Shown here: one piece after another, positions 7,093 to 14,203 of the stretch | Layout: each line of letters begins with the position of its first letter | How positions within the stretch are numbered: position 1 is the stretch's first letter | From: Collinsella sp. | GTDB taxonomy: Bacteria > Actinomycetota > Coriobacteriia > Coriobacteriales > Coriobacteriaceae | DNA length: 32,722 nucleotides | Assembly (NCBI GenBank): GCA_018382125.1 | Contig: JAGZQO010000023.1 | Span: 1 to 32,722 of the forward strand | Direction of reading: 5' to 3' | The notes under the pieces: model-generated | Databases searched by the model: none | The model's input: the letters and a program-made list of their open reading frames with translations, nothing else | Told to the model about the DNA's origin: nothing | Made by a program: the position numbers and the translations under genes

Positions 7093-7635
7093 GTGGCAGA
7101 TCTGTATTTGGTGCGGCATGGGCAGACTGAGCTCAATGTGCAGAGCATTTTGCAGGGCTGGCACGATTCGCCGCTTACGGCGCGCGGGCGCGAGCAGGCG
7201 CTGACGGCGCGTACGGCGTTTGCGGCGCGTGGCGTGGCCTTTGATCATGTGTATTCCTCGCCGTTGGGCCGGGCGCAGTGTACGGCCGAGCTAATTGCTG
7301 GTGAGGGCCGCTCGATAGAGCTGGTCGATGACCTGCGTGAGTGGCATTTTGGCTCGCTGGAGGGCACATCAAATCGCGAGATGCCGCCGCAGCCCTGGGG
7401 TGATTATCCGGTTGCCTTTGGTGGCGAGTCGGAAAGTGAGCTTCGCGCACGTATGGTCGCGGCGCTGTCCCGTATCATGGCCAGGCCGCAGCACGACTGC
7501 GTGCTGGCGGTTTCCCACGGCTCAGCCTGCCAGGAGTTTCTTGAGTATGTGACTGGCGAGGGAGAGCTACCCGACAACGGTGCCGTGCTTCATTTTGGCT
7601 ATTGCGACGGGGCGTTTTCGCTCTTGGGTTGGTAA
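7093..7635 (+). CDS. Histidine phosphatase family protein (phosphoglycerate-mutase-like), copy 1
   Basis: A 180-residue cytosolic enzyme with the catalytic LYLVRHGQTELN motif at the N-terminus (phospho-acceptor His in RHG), the VYSSPLGRAQCTAELI segment carrying the second Arg, an acid-donor Glu in LREWHFGSLEG and the second His in LAVSHGSACQEF. These residues define branch 1 of the histidine phosphatase superfamily, which hydrolyses small phosphate esters through phospho-His. The substrate is unknown. The start is GTG 7093 (tracked as Met), with GAGGGGAGGG upstream as a strong ribosome binding site. It is followed by a paralogue 17 nt downstream in the same direction, so the pair is probably one operon formed by tandem duplication. 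Confidence 0.9.
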   Translation: MADLYLVRHGQTELNVQSILQGWHDSPLTARGREQALTARTAFAARGVAFDHVYSSPLGRAQCTAELIAGEGRSIELVDDLREWHFGSLEGTSNREMPPQPWGDYPVAFGGESESELRARMVAALSRIMARPQHDCVLAVSHGSACQEFLEYVTGEGELPDNGAVLHFGYCDGAFSLLGW

Positions 7636-7652
7636 CGAACGAAAGGACCCCT

Positions 7653-8288
7653 ATGAATAAAGATCTGTATCTGGTCCGTCATGGACAGACGATATTCAAC
7701 CTTAAGCGCATTATTCAGGGGTGGAGTGACTCGCCGCTTACGCAGTTGGGTTGCGACCAGGCGGCGCGCGCCGGCATGTTTTTACGCGCGCGCGGCATTG
7801 AGCCCGATCATGCCTACACCTCCACGCTTCATCGCACCGAGCAGACTATCGCCAACTTGTGGCCGGGCTTGGCGTACGAGCGCCTGGACGGCCTGCGTGA
7901 GTGGTTCTTTGGCGACTTTGAGGCCGAGCGCGTGATGCTCATGCCCAAGCGCCCGTGGCGCGACTTCTATCGCCAGTTTGGCGGCGAGGGCCAGATGCAG
8001 GTGCGCGAGCGCATGGCGGCGACGTTGACCGATCTTATGCGACGTCCGGACCACGAGTGCGTGCTCGCGGTGAGCCATGGCTCGGCTATCAAGGAGTTTT
8101 TGGACCACGTGCGGGGCGCGGCGGCAGACGAGCGCGAACGCGTGCCGGGCAACTGCTCAGTGCTGCATTTTGCGTTTGACGATGCGGCCGATACGTTTGA
8201 ATTTGTCGAAGTCTTTACGCAGGAGGACTATGCGCGCGAGCTGGGGCTTGAACCGCTCGTGGCTACTGCGGGTCCGCAGCGCGGATAA
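7653..8288 (+). CDS. Histidine phosphatase family protein, copy 2
   Basis: A 211-residue paralogue of the gene just upstream. It has the same order of motifs: LYLVRHGQTIFN, IIQGWSDSPLT, AYTSTLHRTEQTI, LREWFFGDFE and LAVSHGSAIKEF. It differs by a longer, acidic C-terminus (DAADTFEFVEVFTQEDYA) and by replacing the GxxEG after the donor Glu. I use ATG 7653, which has GAAAGGA about 7 nt upstream and begins MNKDLYLVRHG in register with copy 1; an in-frame earlier start at 7602 lies inside copy 1. The two probably act on different phosphorylated metabolites. Confidence 0.9.
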   Translation: MNKDLYLVRHGQTIFNLKRIIQGWSDSPLTQLGCDQAARAGMFLRARGIEPDHAYTSTLHRTEQTIANLWPGLAYERLDGLREWFFGDFEAERVMLMPKRPWRDFYRQFGGEGQMQVRERMAATLTDLMRRPDHECVLAVSHGSAIKEFLDHVRGAAADERERVPGNCSVLHFAFDDAADTFEFVEVFTQEDYARELGLEPLVATAGPQRG

Positions 8289-8335
8289 CGCGAGCGTGGC
8301 GGCACGGGTCGCCGGCATAACTTCTCGACGCAAAA

Positions 8336-8372
8336 GGGGCGGAGATGCATGTACCTGCTGCATCTCCGCCCC
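8336..8372. terminator. Bidirectional terminator between convergent genes
   Basis: Perfect 14-bp stem GGGGCGGAGATGCA (8336-8349) with 8359-8372 and a 9-nt loop. On the minus strand it is followed by TTTTGCG, on the plus strand by CTGTTTGTT. It separates the phosphatase pair from the convergent DUF1015 gene and should stop transcription from both sides. Confidence 0.85.
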
Positions 8373-8417
8373 CTGTTTGTTGGGCTGCCGATTTTTGTGC
8401 CGGGCGGTCTGGTCTCG

Positions 8418-9107
8418 CTAGAACCGCGCGATCTGGTGGGTGAGCAGGCCCATCGGGACCTGCGGCGCGCCGCCGCTGACCTGCGCGGTGGGGAAGAGCA
8501 CAGCTACGGTAAAGTTGAACGGCTCTTTGCCCGTGTAGGTGCCGGCGGCACGGGCATCGTCGGCCAGGAGCTGTGATGCCCCGACCAGCGCGGCAGCGTA
8601 GGCGGGGTCGTCGGCCAGTGCCGGCTCCGGTGCCTGGTCGAGCATGGCACGGATGGCGCCGACGGCGTCCTCGCGCTTGACCTCCCACACGCGGTGCGTA
8701 ATGCCGGCGGGGTCGGTGACGGCATAGAGTGAAGCGCCCTCTTTTGCGGCGCCGAGGATGATATCCATGACGGGCGAGGCTTCGTAGGCAAGTGTTACGG
8801 GACGGGGCTGCACCTTGAGCTCGGTGATCGCGCGCGCGGCGGCGAGTGCGTCGACGCTCTCGGCGGCAGCCTCGTCGCTACCCGTCAGCACGTTAACCGG
8901 GCAGATCGCCACGACACCCGTCACACGTCCCGGCTCGCCCGAGCATTCGTACACGTAATACGCCGCACCCGGGTCCTTGAGCATCAGACCATCGGCAATG
9001 GCTCCGCGCAGAGCATCGTTGCCGCTCAGGATGCTGCCCATTGCAGGCAGCGCCTCGAGCACGCGGTCCTGAGCCGGGCGGATGCAGGGAAACGGAAGTG
9101 CTTTCAT
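8418..9107 (-). CDS. DUF1015-family protein, short form
   Basis: A 229-residue soluble protein beginning MKALPFPCIRPAQDRV, which matches the opening of DUF1015 proteins, and continuing with weaker resemblance (YYVYECSGEPGRVTGVVAICPV; later MDIILGAAKEGASLYAVTD and a Trp-containing VWEV). Typical members are near 400 residues, so this is a shortened version. DUF1015 genes often sit beside serC and serA and are thought to be tied to serine metabolism. Here serA and serC lie about 1.4 kb away on the same strand with an M20 peptidase between, which supports the assignment. No catalytic residues are known. Ends at a strong bidirectional terminator. Confidence 0.7.
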   Translation of the reverse strand: MKALPFPCIRPAQDRVLEALPAMGSILSGNDALRGAIADGLMLKDPGAAYYVYECSGEPGRVTGVVAICPVNVLTGSDEAAAESVDALAAARAITELKVQPRPVTLAYEASPVMDIILGAAKEGASLYAVTDPAGITHRVWEVKREDAVGAIRAMLDQAPEPALADDPAYAAALVGASQLLADDARAAGTYTGKEPFNFTVAVLFPTAQVSGGAPQVPMGLLTHQIARF

Positions 9108-9146
9108 GGGCGGTCCTAACGCACGAGTCGGTTTGTTCGCGGCTTA

Positions 9147-10367
9147 TTATGCCCCAACTTGGCCGCTCGCGTCCCAGAGCACGTTATCGGCGAGCGCGAT
9201 TAGCACCTGCTGACAACGAACGATATCGGCGTGGGGCACATATTCGTTGGGCTTGTGCGCGAGCGCGAGCGACCCGGGACCGTAGCTCATGCAATTGCGG
9301 TTACCTGTCTTGCCGGCAATGACGGCGGTGTCGGTGTAGCCGGTAAAGAAGCCGACGGTCGTGTCCGCGTCCGTCACGTCATCGGCGGCACGCTTGAGCG
9401 CTGCTAGAAGGGGAGAGTTCGGGTCGCGCTCGATGGCGGGGCGGTCGCCCGTCACGGTGTAGCTGCCATGGCAACCGGGAACGGCGGCTTCGGCGACGGC
9501 GATGGCCTGCTCTACCATGCGCGTCGCGGCGGCTGTATCGGTCGGCGGGGTCAAGCGCATGTCGACCCAGACCTTGGCGTGGTCGGGCACGACATAGGGG
9601 CGATAGCCGCCCTCGATTTGGCCAAACGTGATGGTCGATGGTCCCAGCTCATCATGTACGGGCAGAGCCGCGAACGCATGGCGCAGCGCACAGACGGCCT
9701 CGGCCATGGCGGCGACGGCGTCGGCGCCCTTCCAGGGCTGGCTCGCATGCGCTGTCACGCCAGCCATTTCAATCTCGAACCACGTACGCCCCTTGTGCGC
9801 CACCTGAATCTGTCCGTCGGTGGGCTCGGTATCCAGCACCCATTCGCGCGAGCCGACCCAGCCAGCATCGATCGCGGCCTCTGAGCCACGCATAAAATCT
9901 TCCTCGTCGACCGAGCAGATGAGCGAAAAGCCGCGGCGGGGCAGCGCGCCATCCGCCAACACGTGCTCGAGCGTATGGACCAGTGCGGCAATGGCACAGG
10001 CCAGGCCACCCTTCATATCGCAGGCGCCGCGGCCGTAGAGCTTGCCGTCGCGCACGACCGCCCCGAGCGGCGTAATGTCCGCGTCCCAGCCGTCGCCCAA
10101 GGTGACTGTATCCATGTGGCAGATGTAGACGAGCCGTGGCTCGTCGCTCAAACCGGGCACGGTGACCATGAGATTGCGGCGTCCGGTCAGCACCTCGAGT
10201 TCCTCAACCTGCACGGCATGGAGCACCGGATGACTCAACCGCTCCAATTGAGCCTCAACCAACACTTTGATATAGCGTTCAATCTCGCCCTCATACGCAC
10301 CTGGGTCGGAACTGTCGATCCGCACGAGCCCTTGCGTAAGCCGCCAAGCAAAATCTGTATCAACCAT
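9147..10367 (-). CDS. M20-family metallopeptidase / deacylase (ArgE/DapE/ACY1 type)
   Basis: A 406-residue zinc-dependent amidohydrolase. The metal-binding and catalytic motifs are in order: CHMDTV (His ligand and catalytic Asp), GRGACDMKGGLA (bridging Asp), SVDEEDFMRGSE (general-base Glu and ligand Glu), and a C-terminal LAHKPNEYVP His. The dimerisation/lid domain lies between about residues 185 and 300. Such enzymes release amino acids from N-acyl or dipeptide substrates, for example succinyl-diaminopimelate or acetyl-ornithine; the specific substrate cannot be read. I start at ATG 10367 (AGGTG just upstream, family-like MVDTDFAWRLTQGLVRIDS) rather than the longer frame opening at 10514. 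A palindrome at 10393-10409 may be its operator. Confidence 0.88.
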   Translation of the reverse strand: MVDTDFAWRLTQGLVRIDSSDPGAYEGEIERYIKVLVEAQLERLSHPVLHAVQVEELEVLTGRRNLMVTVPGLSDEPRLVYICHMDTVTLGDGWDADITPLGAVVRDGKLYGRGACDMKGGLACAIAALVHTLEHVLADGALPRRGFSLICSVDEEDFMRGSEAAIDAGWVGSREWVLDTEPTDGQIQVAHKGRTWFEIEMAGVTAHASQPWKGADAVAAMAEAVCALRHAFAALPVHDELGPSTITFGQIEGGYRPYVVPDHAKVWVDMRLTPPTDTAAATRMVEQAIAVAEAAVPGCHGSYTVTGDRPAIERDPNSPLLAALKRAADDVTDADTTVGFFTGYTDTAVIAGKTGNRNCMSYGPGSLALAHKPNEYVPHADIVRCQQVLIALADNVLWDASGQVGA

Positions 10368-10392
10368 AGGCACCTCACAGATAGTTAGGTCA

Positions 10393-10409
10393 ACATACAA
10401 ATTGTATGT
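10393..10409 (-). promoter_or_regulatory. Palindrome ACATACAAATTGTATGT upstream of the M20 gene
   Basis: Seven-base arms (ACATACA / TGTATGT) around AAT, beginning 26 nt before the M20 start codon. On the minus strand TTGACA overlaps its upstream edge, so a repressor here could cover the promoter. No -10 element of good quality is seen, so the promoter part is tentative. Confidence 0.4.
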
Positions 10410-10451
10410 CAAGAAGCGGCTCGGTGCATTTAATGGAGCGCTCACAAAAAC

Positions 10452-10481
10452 GGGGGCGCCTCTCGTGCGAAAGGCGCCCCC
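10452..10481 (-). terminator. Rho-independent terminator of the serC-serA unit
   Basis: Ten-bp stem GGGGGCGCCT (10452-10461) with AGGCGCCCCC (10472-10481), followed on the minus strand by GTTTTTGTG. It lies 64 nt past the serA stop and ends the serine operon. Confidence 0.9.
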
Positions 10482-10544
10482 GCGGGCATTCAATGTCAGT
10501 AACGGGCAGGCCACATGGGGAACTGCCCGTCAGATCAGCCGGCG

Positions 10545-11708
10545 CTATTTGATCACGCGCACGCGATACATCGAAGGAATCTGCTTGAGCGCCTCGATCG
10601 TGCTGCCGTCCAGGTGCTCATCGGTGTCGAACATGGTGTAGGCGTTCTCGCCAGCGGACTCGTTGGTCATGCGCTGCACGTTGGCGTTGTCCTTGGCGAG
10701 AATGGCCGTGATCTGGCCGATCATGTTGGGCACGTTGGCATGCAGGCAGGCAATGCGGCTTGCGGCGCGCGCCTTGCCCATGCTGCAGGCGGGGTAGTTG
10801 ACGCTGTGCGCGATGTTGCCGTTTTCCAGGTAATCCTTGAGCTCGCTGATGGCCATGTCGGCGCAGTTGGCCTCGGCCTCGCCGGTGCCGGCGCCCGAAT
10901 GCGTGGTGATAAACGTGTTGGGCATCTTGACGGTCTTGGGCGTGGCAAAGTCGCAGCTAAACCAGCTGAGCTTGCCCGCGCGCAGGGCGGCGTCGACGGC
11001 GTCCTCGTCAATGATGGTCTCGCGCGCGTAGTTGATGAGCACGGCGTCCGGGGCCAGCAGGTCGATCTGCTCGGTGCTGATCATGCCGATGGTATCGGCC
11101 TTGCTGGGCACGTGCACGGTGAGGTAGTCGCAGCCGCGGCAGAGGTCCTCGAGCGTGCCCACGCGCTGCACCTCGCGACTCAGCACCCATGCGTGCTCGA
11201 CGGAAATGAACGGGTCGTAGCCGTAGACGTCCATGCCCAGATCGACGCAGGCGTTGGCGACCTTGGAGCCCACGTTGCCCAGGCCGATGACGCCGATGCG
11301 CTTGCCCTTGAGCTCGCGGCCCACAAAGGCCTTCTTGGCTTTCTCGGCATCGACCTGGATCTCGGGGTCGTCGGCGTTGTCGCGCACCCAGTTCATCGAC
11401 TGCACTACGCCGCGGCTCGAAAGCACCAGCATGCCCAGGACGAGCTCCTTGACGGCGTTGCTGTTGGCGCCGGGGGAGTTAAAGACGACGACGCCCTTCT
11501 TGGCGTACTCCTCGACGGGGATGTTGTTGACGCCGGCGCCGCAGCGGGCGATGGCGCGAATGCCCTCGGGCAGTTCGTAGCCGTGCAGGTCGGTGGAGCG
11601 CATCAGGATGGCGTCGGCCTCCTCGGCGGTGCCCACAAACTCGTAGCCCTCGCCAAACTCGACTTTGCCGTCTTTGGTGATGTCGTCGATGGTCTTAATC
11701 TTACGCAT
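10545..11708 (-). CDS. serA: D-3-phosphoglycerate dehydrogenase
   Basis: A 387-residue NAD-dependent dehydrogenase catalysing the first step of the phosphorylated serine pathway (3-phosphoglycerate to 3-phosphohydroxypyruvate). The Rossmann motif GLGNVG is at residues 142-147, with the NAD-ribose-binding YGYDPF following. The catalytic Arg, Glu and His line up in LINYARETIIDE, FITTHSGAGTGEAEAN and nearby. The C-terminal about 75 residues (MIGQITAILAKDNANVQRM) form an ACT domain, which usually binds serine for feedback control. The length is that of short SerA forms with an ACT domain only. It follows serC by 72 nt in the same direction, with its own terminator. Confidence 0.95.
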   Translation of the reverse strand: MRKIKTIDDITKDGKVEFGEGYEFVGTAEEADAILMRSTDLHGYELPEGIRAIARCGAGVNNIPVEEYAKKGVVVFNSPGANSNAVKELVLGMLVLSSRGVVQSMNWVRDNADDPEIQVDAEKAKKAFVGRELKGKRIGVIGLGNVGSKVANACVDLGMDVYGYDPFISVEHAWVLSREVQRVGTLEDLCRGCDYLTVHVPSKADTIGMISTEQIDLLAPDAVLINYARETIIDEDAVDAALRAGKLSWFSCDFATPKTVKMPNTFITTHSGAGTGEAEANCADMAISELKDYLENGNIAHSVNYPACSMGKARAASRIACLHANVPNMIGQITAILAKDNANVQRMTNESAGENAYTMFDTDEHLDGSTIEALKQIPSMYRVRVIK

Positions 11709-11780
11709 GGAAAAACTCCTTAGCAGATTTTGATCTAAACAGGGCGGTTTGAGATGGCTGGTCGGCCCGCGCGTTGCGGG

Positions 11781-12905
11781 CTAGTTAGATCGCGGACTCA
11801 AACTATGCTGCGCTTCGAAGTCCTTCATGTACGAGGCAAGTGCCTGCACGTCTTCCATGGTTACGGCGTTGTAGACGCTGGCGCGCATGCCGCCCACCAG
11901 GCGATGGCCCTTGACGTTTTGGATCTGGTGCTTGGCCGCGCCTGCGACAAAGGCCGCGTCGAGCTCGGCGTCGCCGGTGCGGAAGGTGACGTTGGCGATG
12001 GAGCGGCTGTCGGCCTGCGTGGCGCCATGGAACAGCTCGCTGTGCTCGAGCAGGTCATAGAGCAGGTTGGCCTTGGCCCAGTTGCGCTCGGCCATGGTTG
12101 CGAGCCCGCCGGTCTGCTCCACCCAATGGAACACCTTGCCGCATACGTAGATGCCAAAGGTGTTAGGCGTGTTGAGCATGGAGCCCTTGGCGGCCTGGGC
12201 CTTAAGGTCCATGTACTGCGGCGTCTGCGCAAAGGCGGGGCCGTCGGCGATGAGGTCGTCGCGCACGATAACCACGGTCACGCCCGCGGCGCCGGCGTTT
12301 TTCTGCGCGCCGGCGTAGATGAGCCCGTAGCGCTCAACATCGAGCGGCTGCGACAAAAAGCAGCTCGAGACATCTGCGACCAGCGGTACGTCGCCGCAAG
12401 CGGGCAGCTCGTGGTACATGGTGCCAAAGATGGTGTTGTTCTGGCAGATGTAAACGTAGTCGAGCCCGTCGCTCGCGGCCTCGGCGGCAATGCGAGCGTT
12501 GATGTCGGCCATGTCGGGGATGCGGTCGAAGTTGGTGTCCTCGGAGCTCGCGAGCAGCACGGCCTCGCCGTACTTGTCGGCTTCTTTGTATGCCTTGTTG
12601 GCAAAGTTGCCGGTCACGATGTAGCCGGCGCGGCCGCGGCGCATGAGGTTCATGGGGATGCCCGCAAACTGCAGCGTGGCGCCGCCCTGCAAAAACAGGA
12701 CGCGGTAGTTGTTGGGGATGCTCAGCAGGCGACGCAGGGTTACCTCGGCGTCGTCGATGATCTGTTGGTACATGCTAGATCGATGGCTCATCTCGAGCAC
12801 GGACATGCCGCAACCGCGGTAGTCCATCATCTCGTCGGCGATCTCGGCGAGCACGCTTGTAGGCAGTGCGGCCGGGCCAGCTGAGAAGTTGTGCACACGT
12901 GCCAT
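11781..12905 (-). CDS. serC: Phosphoserine aminotransferase
   Basis: A 374-residue PLP-dependent class V aminotransferase converting 3-phosphohydroxypyruvate and glutamate to phosphoserine, the second step of serine synthesis. It opens with the family signature HNFSAGPAALP, followed by MSHRSS, FLQGGATLQFAGIPMNL and the PLP-lysine region YAGAQKNAGAAG (Lys202). C-terminal FRTGDAELDAAF and GHRLVGGMRASVYNA are also typical, and the protein is full length. It is first in an operon with serA. No serB-type phosphatase lies directly beside them; the two histidine phosphatases at 7093-8288 are possible but unproven sources of phosphoserine phosphatase activity. Confidence 0.95.
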   Translation of the reverse strand: MARVHNFSAGPAALPTSVLAEIADEMMDYRGCGMSVLEMSHRSSMYQQIIDDAEVTLRRLLSIPNNYRVLFLQGGATLQFAGIPMNLMRRGRAGYIVTGNFANKAYKEADKYGEAVLLASSEDTNFDRIPDMADINARIAAEAASDGLDYVYICQNNTIFGTMYHELPACGDVPLVADVSSCFLSQPLDVERYGLIYAGAQKNAGAAGVTVVIVRDDLIADGPAFAQTPQYMDLKAQAAKGSMLNTPNTFGIYVCGKVFHWVEQTGGLATMAERNWAKANLLYDLLEHSELFHGATQADSRSIANVTFRTGDAELDAAFVAGAAKHQIQNVKGHRLVGGMRASVYNAVTMEDVQALASYMKDFEAQHSLSPRSN

Positions 12906-13036
12906 CTTCTAGTTCCCCCTCGTAGTCGTTTGAACGTTCGGGATACTTTAGCACAGTGCAGCGTCAGGCGCGACCGCATCACAGCAAAACCCGAGCGCGC
13001 CGCTATGATTTACAGGATGGTTACATGGGGGAGGGC

Positions 13037-13210
13037 TTATCTCGAGGCTCGCATCCGATCCGCCTCGGCCTTCGCTTGTTTCCAGGGGCGCACACGACCG
13101 TTGGTGAGGTCGTCGTAACCATGAGCGATGGTACGTTGAATGTGATCTTCGCGTTCCTGAATGGTAGTTAGCGCGCGCGTCTGATCAGAAATAGGCTTTA
13201 CGACAGGCAT
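13037..13210 (-). CDS. Small basic protein, possible orphan Phd/YefM-like antitoxin or relic
   Basis: A 57-residue protein starting MPVVKPISDQTRAL. The first nine residues look like the opening of many Phd/YefM antitoxins (MPxxKPISDL), but the rest (REDHIQRTIAHGYDDLTNGRVRPWKQAKAEADRM) does not keep the usual VFLTKNGR segment. AAGGAG 6 nt upstream of ATG 13210 is a strong ribosome binding site, so it is probably translated. An inverted repeat overlaps its promoter region as expected for an autoregulated antitoxin. No toxin gene lies on either side. It may be an orphan antitoxin, a decayed relic, or an unrelated small DNA-binding protein. Confidence 0.5.
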   Translation of the reverse strand: MPVVKPISDQTRALTTIQEREDHIQRTIAHGYDDLTNGRVRPWKQAKAEADRMRASR

Positions 13211-13222
13211 ACGAAACTCCTT

Positions 13223-13250
13223 ACATAGAAGCATATGTATAACTCTATGT
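13223..13250 (-). promoter_or_regulatory. Inverted repeat upstream of the small antitoxin-like gene
   Basis: ACATAGA (13223-13229) and TCTATGT (13244-13250) form a 7-bp inverted repeat with the palindrome CATATG between the arms. It starts 13 nt before the ATG at 13210 and is placed to act as an operator. The surrounding AT-rich DNA suits a promoter, but no clean -35/-10 pair is visible. Confidence 0.45.
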
Positions 13251-13396
13251 TGAATATAGCGGAGGATGGCGTTGGGCGTGTGCGTGCCTGCATTCGTAAG
13301 CGCGTTTATCTGGCAAGTGTGATTTGGGGCGACCTCGTTAAAGTTTCTAAGCTGCGAAAATGACCGTTAACCGGATTAAATTTTGTTGCTCAACAT

Positions 13397-13509
13397 TTGA
13401 CACTCTGGGGGTGGTAACTTTTTTACCAACAGGTATGATTATTGTCATGTGCGCCGCGCCTGCCTGCCGGGTTGCGGCGCACTTGTGACAGCCTTTGACA
13501 CCCTTGGAG
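13397..13509 (+). promoter_or_regulatory. Leader and control region of the BREX operon
   Basis: Several signals precede brxA. A perfect TTGACA lies at 13397-13402, and the wording TTTGACAC recurs at 13494-13501. TGGTAA and TTACCA (13412-13417 and 13423-13428) form a small palindrome. A perfect 9-bp stem GTGCGCCGC (13449-13457) with GCGGCGCAC (13474-13482) would fold in the leader. GGAG at 13506-13509 is the ribosome binding site for a GTG start at 13518. No -10 at correct spacing from TTGACA is convincing. Confidence 0.5.
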
Positions 13510-13542
13510 CGTGTACTGTGGATGTAACCACAAAAAGCGTTC

Positions 13543-13552
13543 GGGGGGGGGG
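13543..13552 (+). repeat. Homopolymeric G tract (10 G) at the 5' end of brxA, likely phase-variable
   Basis: Ten consecutive G, by far the longest homopolymer noticed in the window. The start with the best ribosome binding site (GTG 13518) reads through it. With ten G that frame stops at TGA 13581; with nine G it continues into brxA. Length change by slipped-strand mispairing would therefore switch brxA, and possibly the downstream operon, on and off. Confidence 0.75.
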
Positions 13553-14202
13553 TGCTCACCCGCGAGCAATTCCTCCCGCATGAGATGCGCATCGTCGCTG
13601 CCCTTCGTATGCGGGGCGCAAGCGACGAGCAGGTCATTGTACGCGTAAAGAGCGAGAACCTCTTTCAATATCCCACGGAGCGCATGGTCGCCAACCGCGC
13701 AACCGTGTGCCTTCGCCGCCTTGACGCCATGGTGCCCACGGACGCCGTATGCGCCGCGCGCGGCATCGACCCCAAAACCGCCGTCGAGGCTGCGTCATCC
13801 CTAACCAGGCTCATGGCATCCGGCACTCCCACGCAGGCGGACCAGGCCATCTTCTACAGCATGATCTGCCGCTACGATATCGTGCGCGAGCTCGTGCTCG
13901 TCGAGGTAGGGGAGCGCCTACAAAACTTCGATTATGCCTTTACGGCGGTTGACATCAACGCCTTTATGACACGTTTTACCACGGAGTATCCGGACGCGGC
14001 CCGCTGGACTGAGGCCACGGTCAAGCGCATTAAGGGCTCGCTCCGCCAGACGCTCCGCCATGCCGGCCTTATCGGCGAGGGCCAGGGCCCGGAGTCCGAG
14101 CGCCTGTCACCACTCTTCCTCGATTCCGATGTCGAGCGAGCCTTGGTTCAGCTGGGCGAGCAGTCGCTTATCGCGGCCCTTACCGGCAGGGCGGTGATGT
14201 AG
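13552..14202 (+). CDS. brxA: BREX protein BrxA (DUF1819), 5' end out of frame at the G tract
   Basis: First gene of the BREX set; BrxA is a small helical DNA-binding protein required for phage defence in some type 1 systems. The body (EQFLPHEMRIVAALRMRGASDEQV, NLFQYPTERMVANRATVCLRRLDAM, and FYSMICRYDIVRELVLVEVGERL) matches DUF1819. The frame given here begins at GTG 13552, the last G of the ten-G tract, which has no properly spaced ribosome binding site, and a stop lies just upstream in frame. The better start is GTG 13518 (GGAG 8 nt upstream). With one G fewer it gives VDVTTKSVRGGVLTREQF and a 227-residue protein, where Gly-Gly plus hydrophobic matches the usual BrxA N-terminus. So this copy is probably in an OFF register. 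Weak internal initiation at ATG 13585, right after the out-of-frame TGA, could give a short form. The stop is 1 nt before brxB. Confidence 0.85.
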   Translation: MLTREQFLPHEMRIVAALRMRGASDEQVIVRVKSENLFQYPTERMVANRATVCLRRLDAMVPTDAVCAARGIDPKTAVEAASSLTRLMASGTPTQADQAIFYSMICRYDIVRELVLVEVGERLQNFDYAFTAVDINAFMTRFTTEYPDAARWTEATVKRIKGSLRQTLRHAGLIGEGQGPESERLSPLFLDSDVERALVQLGEQSLIAALTGRAVM

Positions 14203-14203
14203 C

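Noticed and set aside
10515..12884. Long plus-strand open frames (402 and 376 codons) opposite serA and serC
   Set aside because: They lie exactly antisense to clear serine-pathway genes, have repetitive Val/Ala/Gly/His composition and no family resemblance; they result from high GC at third positions.
13552..13554. GTG at the end of the G tract as the true brxA start
   Set aside because: No spaced Shine-Dalgarno; the upstream GTG 13518 has a good one and gives the family-like N-terminus if one G is removed. Kept only as the start of the intact frame.
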